From Arthrobacter nitrophenolicus (lineage in GTDB: Bacteria > Actinomycetota > Actinomycetes > Actinomycetales > Micrococcaceae): a stretch of 64,000 nt of DNA. The position numbers and the translations under genes were made by a program. Below are positions 47,182 to 56,713 of the stretch, one piece after another. Numbering within the stretch: the stretch's first letter is position 1; each line of letters begins with the position of its first letter. The stretch spans positions 62,001 through 126,000 of the forward strand of contig NZ_AOFD01000001.1 in assembly GCF_000332815.1 (NCBI RefSeq), read 5' to 3'. A model generated the notes under the pieces. The model was not told the DNA's origin and ran no database searches. It worked only from the letters and a program-made list of their open reading frames with translations.

Positions 47182-47224
47182 CGAAAATGCCCGGCGTGGT
47201 CCTCGGACCCGCCGGGCATTTTCG
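47182..47224. terminator. Bidirectional rho-independent terminator
   Basis: CGAAAATGCCCGGCG (47182-47196) pairs with CGCCGGGCATTTTCG (47210-47224), with T-runs on both strands, between convergent genes. Confidence 0.95.
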
Positions 47225-47227
47225 TGT

Positions 47228-47957
47228 TTAGGCCGCGTAGCGGGCCACGAAGTTCCGCAGGATCTTCATGGGTTCCGTGACTGTGTACTGCCGGGCCTTG
47301 TCCATCAGCTCCTCCGCCGATTCGGGCGGGAAGTAGCCGGCGTGCCGGTAGATGTCGATCCGGGTGATGAGGCCCTCCACGTCCAGCTCCGGATGGAACT
47401 GCGTGGCGTACAGGTTCTTGCGGATGCGGAACATGTGGACCGGGCAGGCTGCGGAACGCGCGAGCAGCACGGCGTGCGGCGGCAGGACGGTGCAGGCTTC
47501 CTTGTGCCCCGTGAACGCCGGAAAGCTCTGCGGCATGCCCTCGAGCAGCGGGTCCGCCAGCCCGGCGTCGGTCAGTTCAATCTCCACCCCGCCCAGCGGT
47601 TCGCCATAGGTCCTGTCGATGACCGCGCCCTGGTGCCTGCCCAGGGTCCCGACGCCGTAGCACGCACCAGGAAGGGGAAATCCCGCGCCACCAGCTCATC
47701 CAGCAGCCCGGAAAGCTCACGTTCCACCGGTGCTGCACGGCAGTCTTCTCCGCCGGCGGGTCACTGGACGTGAACGGGCTACCGCCCACAATGACGCCGG
47801 AGTAGCGGGAGAAGTCAAGGCTGGGCATGGGCGCCGCCTCCAGCCGGATCCGGTGGAGTTCCTGCGGTTCCAGGCCGCCGTACCGGAGGTAGGCGGCGTA
47901 CTCGTCCTCCGCCGCGGCATCTTCGGCCCTGGACGCGAGCAGCAGGAATGGCAGCAT
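47228..47957 (-). CDS. Class I glutamine amidotransferase (two frameshifts)
   Basis: A GATase1-fold protein of about 243 residues, like the GuaA-related stand-alone amidotransferases. After repair the nucleophile cysteine is in FLGACYGVG, and the His-Glu pair is in ATQFHPELD. Frames break near 47730 (CACCGGTGGAA should be CACCGGGTGGAA, giving HRVERELSGLL) and near 47668 (a missing G before TGCTACGG). Both are G runs shortened by one. Near the N-terminus are LEAAPMPSLDFSRYSGVIVG and GGSPFTSSDP. The substrate is unknown. Confidence 0.83.
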
Positions 47958-47988
47958 CTGCTAAGTGTGCCTTGCTGCGCGCCCGCTG

Positions 47989-48429
47989 TCAGCCGCCGGC
48001 CGGCTGGCTCAGGGAGCGGCGCGACTGCGGCCTGGCAGCCGGGTCGGCGTGCCGGTGCACCAGCTTCCAGTAGCCTTCCTCGCGGCGGAAAACGCTGGTC
48101 ACCCGGAGCGCGAACTCCTCGGCGACACCGGCGCCGTCCAGGCGGGCACGGAAGTGTTCGGTTTCCACCAGGAATGCCGTGTTGCTGGCCTTGTAGGACG
48201 TGATGGTGTCGAAACCGAGCATTTCGCCGTCCTGAAACTGCCGTGCGGCCTGGTCGAGCCGTGCCTCCACCTGCGCCCAGCCCCTGGCGATGCCGCCGAA
48301 GGGATTGGCCAGGGTGACGTCGTCGAGCCGCGAGTACAGCTCCTTGATGGGTTCCGGGTTGCCCCGGGTGATCTCGGGAACCGCGGCGTGGTAGCGGTCC
48401 ACTTCTTCCTGAAAGCTGGGTGCGAGCAT
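47989..48429 (-). CDS. SnoaL/NTF2-like protein
   Basis: A 146-residue protein with the cone-shaped NTF2/SnoaL-like pattern: an N-terminal helix, ELYSRLDDVTLANPFGGIAR, then a beta-rich half ending VTSVFRREEGYWKLVHRHAD, as in DUF4440 proteins. GGAGG precedes the ATG. It lies 15 nt downstream of the carboxylase alpha gene and is probably cotranscribed. It may be a small-molecule-binding or isomerase-like protein; function unknown. Confidence 0.82.
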   Translation of the reverse strand: MLAPSFQEEVDRYHAAVPEITRGNPEPIKELYSRLDDVTLANPFGGIARGWAQVEARLDQAARQFQDGEMLGFDTITSYKASNTAFLVETEHFRARLDGAGVAEEFALRVTSVFRREEGYWKLVHRHADPAARPQSRRSLSQPAGG

Positions 48430-48444
48430 GGTTGCCTCCGGCGG

Positions 48445-50253
48445 CTAGTCTTCGATGATGGCGATGACGGCCCCGGCGCTGACCGTTTCGCCGGCTGCTG
48501 CCGTGAGGCCCGTGATGGTGCCGGAGCGGTGCGCGGTCAGCGGCTGTTCCATCTTCATGGCCTCCAGGACCACCACCAGGTCGCCCTCCACCACGATGTC
48601 GCCGTCGGTCACCGCCACCTTCACGATGGTGCCCTGCATGGGGGAGGCGAGGGCGTTGCCGGTCGCGGCGGCCGGGCCGCCGGAGCGGGACCGCTTCTTG
48701 GACTTGGCGGGCTTGGATGCCACCGCCGCTCCTGCGCCTGCCGACGCCAGCGACGCGGGCAGCACCACTTCGAGGCGCTTGCCGCCTACCTCGACCACCA
48801 CCCGCTGGCGGTCCTCCGCGGCTTCGCCCTCGGCGGTGCCGTCAGGGGTCCAGGCCGGGAGGTTGTTGGAGAATTCCGTCTCGATCCAGCGGGTGTGGAC
48901 CTTGAACGGTCCCTCTGCGGGGGCGAACGCGGGGTCGGAAACCACTGCCAGGTCGAACGGGATGACGGTGGGGATGCCCTCCACCACCATCTCCTCCAGG
49001 GCCCGGCGGGCGCGCTGCAGGGCCTGCGGCCGGCTGGCGCCGGTGACAATCAGCTTGGACAGCATGGAGTCGAAGTTGCCGCTGATCACGTCACCCTGTT
49101 CGATGCCGGAATCGATGCGGACGCCGGGGCCGGTGGGGTTCTTCAAAACGCGCACGGTGCCCGGGGCGGGCATGAAGTTGCGGCCCGGGTCTTCGCCGGT
49201 GATGCGGAACTCGAACGAGTGGCCGCGGACCTCGGGGTCGCCGTAGCCGAGCTCCTCGCCGCGGGCCAGCCGGAACTGCTCGCGGACCAGGTCGATGCCG
49301 GTGACCTCTTCGGAGACGCAGTGCTCCACCTGGAGCCGGGTGTTCACTTCGAGGAAGGAGATGGTGCCGTCCTGGCCAACCAGGAACTCACAGGTTCCGG
49401 CGCCAAGGTAGCCGGCTTCCTTGAGGATCGCCTTGGAGGATTCGTAGAGCCGGCGGTTCTGGTCCTCCGTCAGGAACGGGGCAGGCGCTTCCTCCACAAG
49501 TTTCTGGTTGCGGCGCTGCAGCGAGCAGTCGCGGGTGGAAACCACCACCACGTTGCCGTGGGCGTCGGCAAGGCACTGGGTCTCAACGTGGCGGGGCGCG
49601 TCAAGGAAGCGCTCAATGAAGCACTCGCCACGGCCGAAGGCGGCGGTGGCTTCGCGGACCGCTGACTCGTAGAGTTCGGGGATCTCCTCGCGGGTACGAG
49701 CCACCTTGATGCCGCGGCCGCCGCCGCCGAAGGCCGCCTTAATGGCCACGGGAAGCCCGTGCCGGTCCACGAAGGCCAGGATCTCTTCGGCGGATTCCAC
49801 GGGATCGGCGGTGCCGGGAACCAGGGGAGCGCCAACCTTTTCGGCGATATGCCGGGCCTGGACCTTGTCGCCGAGGGCGGAGATGGCCTCCGGGGACGGC
49901 CCGATCCAGGTGATGCCCGCTTCGATCACGCGCGCGGCGAACTGGGCATTTTCGGCCAGGAAGCCGTAGCCGGGGTGGATGGCGTCCGCGCCGGACTGCC
50001 GGGCGGCGTCAATGATCTTGTCCATCACCAGGTAGGACTCGGCCGCGGTGTTGCCGCCCAGGGCATAGGCCTCGTCAGCGAGGCGGACGTGCAGGGCATC
50101 GCGGTCCGGGTCGGCATACACGGCTACGGACGCGATGCCTTCATCGCGGGCGGCGCGGATGATGCGGACGGCGATTTCTCCGCGGTTTGCGATCAGCACC
50201 TTTGTGAGGGTCGACTGCGTGGTTCCTGCGGACTGCTCCAAATTTGCTGACAA
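48445..50253 (-). CDS. accA3: Acyl-CoA carboxylase alpha subunit (biotin carboxylase plus BCCP)
   Basis: A 602-residue biotin-dependent subunit. Biotin carboxylase part: [20 protein letters not shown], the glycine-rich ATP loop [32 protein letters not shown] linker ([13 protein letters not shown]) leads to the BCCP domain with biotinyl lysine in [11 protein letters not shown]. It carboxylates biotin and passes it to beta subunits for acetyl-CoA or propionyl-CoA carboxylation. The start is TTG at 50253 with AAGGAG. A TTTGTAG-GGAAG-CTACAAA palindrome lies about 93 nt upstream and is shared with the beta-subunit gene. BirA, encoded near 62000, would biotinylate it. Confidence 0.96.
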   Translation of the reverse strand: MSANLEQSAGTTQSTLTKVLIANRGEIAVRIIRAARDEGIASVAVYADPDRDALHVRLADEAYALGGNTAAESYLVMDKIIDAARQSGADAIHPGYGFLAENAQFAARVIEAGITWIGPSPEAISALGDKVQARHIAEKVGAPLVPGTADPVESAEEILAFVDRHGLPVAIKAAFGGGGRGIKVARTREEIPELYESAVREATAAFGRGECFIERFLDAPRHVETQCLADAHGNVVVVSTRDCSLQRRNQKLVEEAPAPFLTEDQNRRLYESSKAILKEAGYLGAGTCEFLVGQDGTISFLEVNTRLQVEHCVSEEVTGIDLVREQFRLARGEELGYGDPEVRGHSFEFRITGEDPGRNFMPAPGTVRVLKNPTGPGVRIDSGIEQGDVISGNFDSMLSKLIVTGASRPQALQRARRALEEMVVEGIPTVIPFDLAVVSDPAFAPAEGPFKVHTRWIETEFSNNLPAWTPDGTAEGEAAEDRQRVVVEVGGKRLEVVLPASLASAGAGAAVASKPAKSKKRSRSGGPAAATGNALASPMQGTIVKVAVTDGDIVVEGDLVVVLEAMKMEQPLTAHRSGTITGLTAAAGETVSAGAVIAIIED

Positions 50254-50343
50254 GGCGTCTCCTTCTTTCCTTCAGGAACCCTAGCGCGCTTTTGGAGGTT
50301 TCGCCGATATTACTTGCGGAATCCGCGTGTAAACCGGGACGGC

Positions 50344-50362
50344 TTTGTAGGGAAGCTACAAA
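50344..50362. promoter_or_regulatory. Acyl-CoA carboxylase operator, copy 1
   Basis: TTTGTAG-GGAAG-CTACAAA, a 7+5+7 dyad in the gap between maf and the alpha-subunit gene. Its 15-bp core differs at one base from the dyad at 60425-60439. Confidence 0.65.
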
Positions 50363-50383
50363 ATGCTTCGAATTGGTGATGGT

Positions 50384-51031
50384 TTATGGCGCGGGCCAGA
50401 GATCGGTGATGCGGACGTTCGCGGAGGCGAGCAGGCCCCGGAGCGTGGATACGGACAGCCCGACGACGGCGTGCGGGTCCCCGTCCACCTTGCGGATGAA
50501 CGCTCCGCCCAGGCCGTCAATGGTGAACGAACCGGCGCAGTGCAGGGGCTCGCCGGTGGCGATGTATGCCTCGATCTCCTCAGGATCCATCTCCATGAAG
50601 GCGACTGCCGCGGAGGCAACCGCCCCCAGCGTGGCACCTGAGCCGGGCTCCCCGCCGTCGTCGTCCCCGTCTGTGTCCCGGCAGTCCACCAGCCAGTGCC
50701 CGGTATGCAGGACCCCCGCGTTGCCGCTCATCCGGAGCATCCGCTCGCGCGCGATGTCTGGCGTGTATGGCTTGCCGTGTGCCTCGCCGTCAAACTCGAA
50801 GACCGAGTCGCAGCCCAGGACCAAGGCCCCCTCGGCTTCGGGCAGCGCCGCCACGGCTTCGGCCTTGGCCCGGGCCAGCAGCAAGGCCGTATCGTGCGGG
50901 TCGGTGACGCCGTAGCGGGCCTGGACGGCGGCCTCGTCCACGTCGGAGACCAGGACGGAATGCTGGATGCCGGCCTCGGCCAGGAGCTTGGTGCGGGCGG
51001 GGGACTGGGAGGCGAGAATCAGGCGGACCAC
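50384..51031 (-). CDS. maf: Maf-family nucleoside triphosphate pyrophosphatase
   Basis: A 215-residue Maf protein that hydrolyses noncanonical or modified nucleotides (dTTP/UTP type) and affects septum formation. Motifs: LILASQSPARTKLLAEAG, SDVDEAA, LVLGCDSVFEFDGEAHGKP, and the C-terminal GLGGAFIRKVDGDPHAVVGL. It carries an Asp/Gly-rich insert (DTDGDDDGGEPGSG). GTG 51031 has TAGGCT exactly 6 nt upstream, suggesting a leaderless message. It lies between the MMPL gene and the carboxylase alpha gene, all on the same strand. Confidence 0.95.
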   Translation of the reverse strand: MVRLILASQSPARTKLLAEAGIQHSVLVSDVDEAAVQARYGVTDPHDTALLLARAKAEAVAALPEAEGALVLGCDSVFEFDGEAHGKPYTPDIARERMLRMSGNAGVLHTGHWLVDCRDTDGDDDGGEPGSGATLGAVASAAVAFMEMDPEEIEAYIATGEPLHCAGSFTIDGLGGAFIRKVDGDPHAVVGLSVSTLRGLLASANVRITDLWPAP

Positions 51032-51040
51032 GGATAAAGC

Positions 51041-53575
51041 CTAGTGGACCGGCTCGGCCGCTTTGGCGTGCTTGGGGTGGCCGCTGCCCGGCTTCACCAG
51101 TTTGGCCCCCTCAACGTCCACGTCCGGCAGGATCCGGTCCAGCCAGCGGGGCAGCCACCAGGACTTTTCGCCCAGCAGGTACATGACCGCCGGGACGATG
51201 GTCATTCGGACCACGAAGGCGTCGAGGAGTACACCGAAGGCCATGGCAAAGCCGAGCGGCCGCACCATGGTGAGGTGGCTGAAAATGAAGCCGGCGAACA
51301 CGCTCACCATGATGATCGCGGCGGCCGTGACCACCGCTGCGGCGTGCCGGAATCCCACCCGTACTGCCTCCTTCGCCGATGAGCCGTGCATGTAGGCCTC
51401 GCGCATGCCGGATGCGATGAACACCTGGTAGTCCATCGCCAGGCCGAACAGGACACCGATCAGGATGATGGGCAGGAAGCTCAGGACCGCCCCGGGGTTG
51501 GCCACGTCGAACACGCTTCCCAGCCACCCCCACTGGTACACGGCCACCACGGCGCCGAAGGCCGCGGCGAGGGAGAGCAGGAACCCGCCGGTGGCGAGCA
51601 GCGGCACCACGATGGAGCGGAACACGAGCAGCAGCAGGATCAGGGACAGTCCGACGACGATTGCCAGGTAGGGCGGCAGGGCCTCGCCGAGCTTGGTGGA
51701 GACGTCGATGTTGCCGGCGGTCTGGCCGGTCAGGCCCATGGCCACGTCGTACTCCGCCTGGATCTCATCGTTCAGGCCGCGCAGTTCGGAGACCACCTTG
51801 ACGGTGCTTGCGCTGGCCGGGCCTTCCTCGGGGATGACCTGGAAGACGGCCGTCCGGCGGTCCTCGCTGAGCGCTACGGGCACCGCGGCCACCACGTTCT
51901 CGACCTCACGCAGTTTGTCCGCGACGTCGTACTGCAGGGCCTGCGCCCGGGCCTCGTCAAGGTTGGCGGGGAACTCGCCCACGGCCACGATGGGGCCGGT
52001 GACGCCTTCGCCGAAGCTCCGGGCCGTCAGGTCGTAGGCCTGGTAGGCCTCGGACTCCAGGGGCTCCGAACCGCCGTCGGGCAGGGCAAGCTGCAGCTGC
52101 GCAGCGGGCAGGGCAAGGGTTCCCAGCAGGAGCACGCCGGCGAGCAGTGCCAGCACCGGATGCCGGGTGACCATGCCGCCCCAGCCGTGCGTGCTGCGTT
52201 CACGGTCGGCCGCCTCGTCCGCTGCTTCGTGCCCGGGCTCGGCGTTATGGGCCTCTGCCTGGGCCCAGGCCCGCCGGGAAATGATCCGGCGGCCAATCAG
52301 GGACAGCATGGCCGGGGTGAGGGTGATGGCCACGAGGACCGCTACGGCTACCGTGCCGGCAGCTGCGAGGCCCATCACTGTGAGGAACGGCAGCCCGGGA
52401 ACCACCAGGGCTGCGAGGGCGATGATGACCGTAAGCCCGGCAAACACCACGGCGTTGCCGGACGTGCCCGTGGCGCGTGCCACCGACTCCTCGGGGTCCA
52501 TCCCGGCCAGGAGCTGGGTACGGTGCCGGTTCACGATGAACAGCGAGTAGTCGATGCCCACGGCCAGGCCAAGCATGAGGGCCAGCATGGGCGAGATGGA
52601 GCTCATGTCGAAGAGGCCGGACAGCGCGAAGGTGGTGCCGACGCCGACGCCAACGCCCACCACCGCCATGAGCAGGGGCAGGCCGGCCGCCACCAGCGTG
52701 CCGAGCATGATGATCAGCACCAGGGCCGCCACGGCGATGCCGATGATCTCGGCGGCGCCGAAGAGTTCGGAGATATCCTCGGTGATTTCCTTGCTGGCCA
52801 GTGCGGTGACGCCGGCGGAGGACGTCTCGTGGGCGATGTCCTGCACCTGCTGCCGGGTTTCGGGGCTCAGCCCGTTGATGGAGGTGTTGAACTGCACCTG
52901 CGCGACGGCGGCCCGGCCGTCCCCGGACACGAACCGGATGGCGGACGATGCCTCGGCCTGGCGCTTGCCCAGTTCCAGCTTCGCCTTGTTTGCATCAAGC
53001 TCCTGCTGGCCGGCCTGCAGCCGGGCCTCGCCCGCCGCCAGCTCCGCTTTCTGCTGCCCCAGCTGGGCTTCCACCAGGGCTGCGGGGGCGCCAGCCGCGG
53101 CCAACTGCTGCTCGGCCGCCGCGAGCTGTGCCTTGCCGGCCTCGAGTGTGGCGCGGGAGGCGTCCAGCTGCGCCTGCCCGGCGGCGAGCTGCTGCTCGCC
53201 GTCGGAAATGGCCTGTCCTGCCTGGTCCACCTGGGCCTGTGTGGCGAAGGGGTCCACGGTCCCGCGGACGTCCGGCAGGGTCTCGAGCTTCTGCAGCACG
53301 CCGGTGACGGCGGCCCGGCCCTCGTCCGTGAAGCCGCCCTCCGGGGCTTCAAAGACAATGGTGGCGGAGCCGCCGGAGGCCGAGGGCAGGTCCTCTTTCA
53401 GCTTGTCCGCGATCCGCTGGGTTTCCGTGCCGGGGATCTGGAAGTTGTTGGAAAGGGTGCCGTGGAAGGCCGCGGCCGAACCGCCGACAGCCACCAGGGC
53501 GGCCAGCCACAATGCGATGACCAGCCAGCGCCGGCGGTAGGAGAACTTGCCAAGGCGGTAGAGGAACAGTGCCAT
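51041..53575 (-). CDS. MMPL-family (RND-type) membrane transporter
   Basis: An 844-residue MMPL exporter. The first helix (LVIALWLAALVAVGGSAAAF) is followed by a periplasmic loop with a long heptad-like region from about residue 118 to 205 (for example EQQLAAGQAQLDASRATLEA, QQKAELAAGEARLQAGQQEL), predicted to be coiled coil. Then come two sets of helices, including AVGIDYSLFIVNRHR and IGVLFGLAMDYQVFIASGMR with the proton-relay Asp-Tyr motifs. The frame stays open upstream, but MALFLYRLGKFSYRRRW at 53575 is the family-like start. It lies 16 nt after a TetR gene, its probable repressor. Substrate unknown. Confidence 0.93.
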   Translation of the reverse strand: MALFLYRLGKFSYRRRWLVIALWLAALVAVGGSAAAFHGTLSNNFQIPGTETQRIADKLKEDLPSASGGSATIVFEAPEGGFTDEGRAAVTGVLQKLETLPDVRGTVDPFATQAQVDQAGQAISDGEQQLAAGQAQLDASRATLEAGKAQLAAAEQQLAAAGAPAALVEAQLGQQKAELAAGEARLQAGQQELDANKAKLELGKRQAEASSAIRFVSGDGRAAVAQVQFNTSINGLSPETRQQVQDIAHETSSAGVTALASKEITEDISELFGAAEIIGIAVAALVLIIMLGTLVAAGLPLLMAVVGVGVGVGTTFALSGLFDMSSISPMLALMLGLAVGIDYSLFIVNRHRTQLLAGMDPEESVARATGTSGNAVVFAGLTVIIALAALVVPGLPFLTVMGLAAAGTVAVAVLVAITLTPAMLSLIGRRIISRRAWAQAEAHNAEPGHEAADEAADRERSTHGWGGMVTRHPVLALLAGVLLLGTLALPAAQLQLALPDGGSEPLESEAYQAYDLTARSFGEGVTGPIVAVGEFPANLDEARAQALQYDVADKLREVENVVAAVPVALSEDRRTAVFQVIPEEGPASASTVKVVSELRGLNDEIQAEYDVAMGLTGQTAGNIDVSTKLGEALPPYLAIVVGLSLILLLLVFRSIVVPLLATGGFLLSLAAAFGAVVAVYQWGWLGSVFDVANPGAVLSFLPIILIGVLFGLAMDYQVFIASGMREAYMHGSSAKEAVRVGFRHAAAVVTAAAIIMVSVFAGFIFSHLTMVRPLGFAMAFGVLLDAFVVRMTIVPAVMYLLGEKSWWLPRWLDRILPDVDVEGAKLVKPGSGHPKHAKAAEPVH

Positions 53576-53591
53576 GAGGGAACCGATCTGA

Positions 53592-54262
53592 TCAGGAGGA
53601 ACGGGAGTCTGACGGGGAAGCGTTGAAGCCGGCGCCCAGCAGGGCCATGGCGTCGATGAGCAGCTGGCGCAGCTCGGCGAGGGACGCGGGGGAGAGGTCC
53701 GGGCCGCGGCGGCTGAACCAGACCTCCAAAGCGGCCTTGCCGCAGGAGATGACGGAGCCCGCAAGAGCGTGGATGTACAGGTCATCCTGCCCGCCGCGCC
53801 GGCCACCCACCCGCTCGCGGGTGATGGCGAAGACCTGCGCCCTGCAGTGGTCCCAGGCCTCAAGCTCGGTGTGCGACATGAGTGGGCTCTGCTGGGTCAG
53901 CGTGAACAGCTCGGCAAGGGGTGCGATGGCCTTCGGATCCGCGAGGGCCATCAGGGCCGCCTGGCTGAATCCAGGACAGGTTCGTCCGCGGGCCGCAGCC
54001 TCAGCTGCTGGATGGCGTTGTCCAGGAAGGCGTGCGTGATGGCGGCGAGGGCGGCGTCCGTGCTGCTGAAGTAGTTGAAGAACGTGCGTCGCGAGATTCC
54101 GGCGGCCTCGGCGATGTCTTCGGCGGTGAAATTGCCCGGGCCGTTGGCGCGCAGGAGGCCAAGCGCGGCGTCGGTGATCGCCTGGCGCGTGGCGGCCTTG
54201 TTAAGCTCCCGCCGGGACGGAGGTGCGCCCGGATCAGCGGTTATCGGAATGGCAGCAGACAT
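53592..54262 (-). CDS. TetR-family regulator of the MMPL gene (frameshift near 53957)
   Basis: A TetR protein of about 223 residues. The helix-turn-helix reads FTAEDIAEAAGISRRTFFNY, then a ligand domain (LFTLTQQSPLMSHTELEAWD, ALAGSVISCGKAALEVWFSR). The frame is lost after PVLDSAR; the observed AGGCGG should be AGGGCGG, restoring AALMALADPKA. TAGTGT lies exactly 6 nt before the ATG, so the mRNA is probably leaderless. A 14-bp palindrome overlaps this promoter. The gene is upstream of and cotranscribed with the MMPL transporter, a common repressor-pump pair. Confidence 0.88.
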
Positions 54263-54268
54263 GTTCTT

Positions 54269-54289
54269 ACACTACGTGCAAGTTTGCAC
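54269..54289 (-). promoter_or_regulatory. TetR operator and -10 box of the TetR-MMPL operon
   Basis: GTGCAA-GT-TTGCAC (54276-54289) is a 14-bp dyad directly upstream of the TAGTGT -10 hexamer (54269-54274, minus strand). This position is right for autorepression by the adjacent TetR. It is also about 135 nt from the divergent secreted-protein gene. Confidence 0.6.
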
Positions 54290-54423
54290 TCCGGGCAACT
54301 TACTTTCACAGCTGAATGAAAGGTTGCCGACAGCCTGCACAGAACCTGCTTTCCGATGCTTGGTATGCCTGAATGAGGCGAACACAGCAGCCGTCCCACG
54401 ACGGCGGATCCAGGAGACAAGAA

Positions 54424-54978
54424 ATGTCACGCACGAAGAAAATGACCCTAGGCTTGTCAGCCACGGCGCTGGCTCTTGGCGCCGGCATCGGAGTGGCCGG
54501 CATGGCCTCCGCAACAACCACGCCCGCGCCCAGCCCCAGCGTGAGTTCCAGCGCCACTCCGGACGGCAGCACCGGCGGCGGCATGGGCAAGCACGGCGGC
54601 CGGGGCGGTGAGCGCGGCGTCGCGCAGGCTTCCGCCCTGGCCGAAAAGCTTGGCGTGGAGGAGGCCAGGGTGACGGAGGCGCTTCAGGCCTTCCGCGAAG
54701 CCAACAAGCCTTCCACGCCGCCGGCGGACGGGGAGAAGCCTGACGCTGCCGCCCGGGACGCGGCCCTGGCCACATCCCTGGCGGAAGCACTGGGCATCGA
54801 AGAGTCCAAGGTGACCGCCGCGCTGGAGGAGCTGCGCAGCGAGAAGCAGGCGGAGAGGGCCGCGGCGCTGAAGTCGCGGCTGGACCAGGCCGTGGCGGAC
54901 GGCAAGCTGACCCAGGCCGAAGCCGACGCCGTCACCAAAGCCGTGGAAAGCGGTGTGATCGGCGGCGGCAGGCACTGA
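54424..54978 (+). CDS. Secreted helical-repeat protein
   Basis: A 184-residue exported protein: signal peptide (SRTKKMTLGLSATALALGAG, with GMASA before the likely cleavage site), a Ser/Pro/Thr-rich segment, a Gly-rich patch (GGGMGKHGGRGG), then two similar about 22-residue helical repeats (LAEKLGVEEARVTEALQAF and LAEALGIEESKVTAALEEL) and an acidic helix (LTQAEADAVTKAVESGV). AGGAGACAAGAA precedes the ATG. It is divergent from the TetR-MMPL operon. Similar LGVxxxxVxxAL repeats occur in actinobacterial secreted proteins of unknown function. Confidence 0.8.
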   Translation: MSRTKKMTLGLSATALALGAGIGVAGMASATTTPAPSPSVSSSATPDGSTGGGMGKHGGRGGERGVAQASALAEKLGVEEARVTEALQAFREANKPSTPPADGEKPDAAARDAALATSLAEALGIEESKVTAALEELRSEKQAERAAALKSRLDQAVADGKLTQAEADAVTKAVESGVIGGGRH

Positions 54979-55017
54979 CCGGGAGCCCGGCAGGGCATGA
55001 CGGGAACGGCATAGCAA

Positions 55018-55059
55018 AAAGGAAGTCCCCGGGGATTCTTCTTCCCGGGGACTTCCTTT
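55018..55059. terminator. Bidirectional rho-independent terminator
   Basis: AAAGGAAGTCCCCGGG (55018-55033) pairs with CCCGGGGACTTCCTTT (55044-55059) around a 10-nt loop, between convergent genes. Confidence 0.95.
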
Positions 55060-55074
55060 GATCACACCCGGCGC

Positions 55075-56522
55075 TTAGGCCTTGGCATCCTGCAGCTCGC
55101 GCGGAGCGGTGTCCGTGCTGGTTCCGTCAGACGGGGTGCCGGCGGACGGAGCGGCGGCGTCGCTGTCATCCACGAACGGGGTGCCGTTGCGCGGCGCGTT
55201 GTACAGCGCCTCGTCCAGGATGCCCTGGCGCTTGGCCACGATGGTGGGGACCAGCGCCTGGCCTGCAACGTTCACCGCGGTGCGGCCCATGTCCAGGATG
55301 GGGTCGATGGCCAGCAGGAGGCCGACGCCGGCGAGCGGCAGTCCCAGCGTGGAAAGGGTCAGCGTCAGCATCACCACGGCGCCGGTGGTTCCGGCAGTGG
55401 CCGCCGAGCCCAGGACGGAAACCAGGGCGATCAGCAGGTACTGGCTGAAGTCGAGCTGGATGCCAAAGAACTGTGCCACGAAGATGGCGGCGATGGCCGG
55501 GTAAATGGCGGCGCAGCCGTCCATCTTGGTGGTGGCGCCCAGCGGCACGGCGAAGGAGGCGTAGCCGCGGGGGACGCCCAGGCTGCGCTCGGTGACCCGC
55601 TGCGTGAGCGGCAGGGTCCCTACGGAGGAACGGGACACGAAGGCGAGCTGGACTGCCGGCCAGACACCCGAGAAATACTGCTTGATGGAGAGCCCGTGGG
55701 TGCGGACCAGGACGGGGTACACCACGAAGAGCACCAGGGCCAGGCCAAGGTAGATGGCGGCCGTGAATTTGCCCAGCGAGCCGATGGTGTCCCAGCCGTA
55801 GACGGCGACGGCGTTGCCGATGAGCCCGACGGTGCCAAGGGGAGCGATGCGATGATCCACCACAGCACCTTCTGGATCACGGCCAGGGCGGAGGCGTTCA
55901 GGGCCAGGAAGGGTTCTGCCGCCTTGCCCACCTTGAGCGCGGCCACGCCGACGGCGATCGCGATCACCAGGATCTGCAGGACGTTGAAGCTGACGGACGT
56001 GGTGACGGCGCCGGATTCAGCCACCGTGGAGGTGGCCCCCAGGCCCAGGAAGTTCTTGGGGAACAGCCCGATGAGGAAGGACCACCAGTCACCCGACTTG
56101 CCGGAGTACTTCGCCTCCTCGGTGATCCCGGTGTTGGCGCCCGGCTGCAGGAGCACGCCCAGGCCGATGCCGATCAGCACGGCAATCAGCGAGGTGATGG
56201 CGAACCAGAGCAGGGTGTTCCACGCGAGCTTCGCGGCGTTGGACACCTGGCGCAGGTTGGAGATGGAGCTGACGACTGCGGTGAAGATCAGTGGAACGAC
56301 GGCGGTCTGCAGCAGGGAGACATAGCTTGAGCCAATGGTCTGCAGCGTGGCGCCCAGGCCGTTGGGAGCGGCCTTGGTGCTGCCGGTGTACTTGGCCAGC
56401 AGGCCGAGTCCGAGGCCGACGATGAGGGCGGCGATGATCTGGAAGCCGAATGAACCAGCCCACTTGGGGAGCTGGAAGCCGGTCTTTCCTGCGGTATCTG
56501 AGGGGCGGGTCGATGTGCTCAC
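55075..56522 (-). CDS. Dicarboxylate/amino acid:cation symporter, DAACS family (frameshift near 55852)
   Basis: A sodium- or proton-coupled symporter of the GltP/DctA family, about 482 residues when repaired. N-terminal helices include FGFQIIAALIVGLGLGLLAK, and VVPLIFTAVVSSISNL. The serine-rich re-entrant loop is FVSRSSVGTLPLTQ, and the NMDG-like substrate site reads TTKMDGCAAIYPA. The frame changes after VLWWII; ATCATCGCATCG should be ATCATCCGCATCG, giving RIAPLGTVGLIG. GTG 56522 has TAGCGT exactly 6 nt upstream and no Shine-Dalgarno sequence. The hydrophilic C-terminal tail (PSAGTPSDGTSTD) is unusual but not disruptive. Confidence 0.93.
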
Positions 56523-56686
56523 CCGAATACGCTAGGTCCACCGCAAATACCACGTCGAAAGCATGTTGAGAAATATTACGCGCCATCTTTTGCTTGCGTG
56601 TCTCATCTTCCGCGCAAAATCAGGGGTTTAGAGGCGTATTGTTACTTATTCCCGGCCGGGATGTGGCATATATCTCCTCCAGCACC

Positions 56687-56713
56687 GGATTCCGACAAGC
56701 TCAATCACCGGTG
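56687..56713. repeat. Degenerate copy of the TTTCGACAGGCTCAACCACC repeat
   Basis: GGATTCCGACAAGCTCAATC followed by ACCGGTG matches the dispersed unit with a few changes. The DUF885 stop codon (56701-56703) lies inside it, so the element marks the 3' end of that gene. Confidence 0.7.

Noticed and set aside
47228-47587. A separate short gene starting inside the amidotransferase
   Set aside because: It is the C-terminal half of the same protein after a frameshift; the catalytic Cys lies in the preceding frame.
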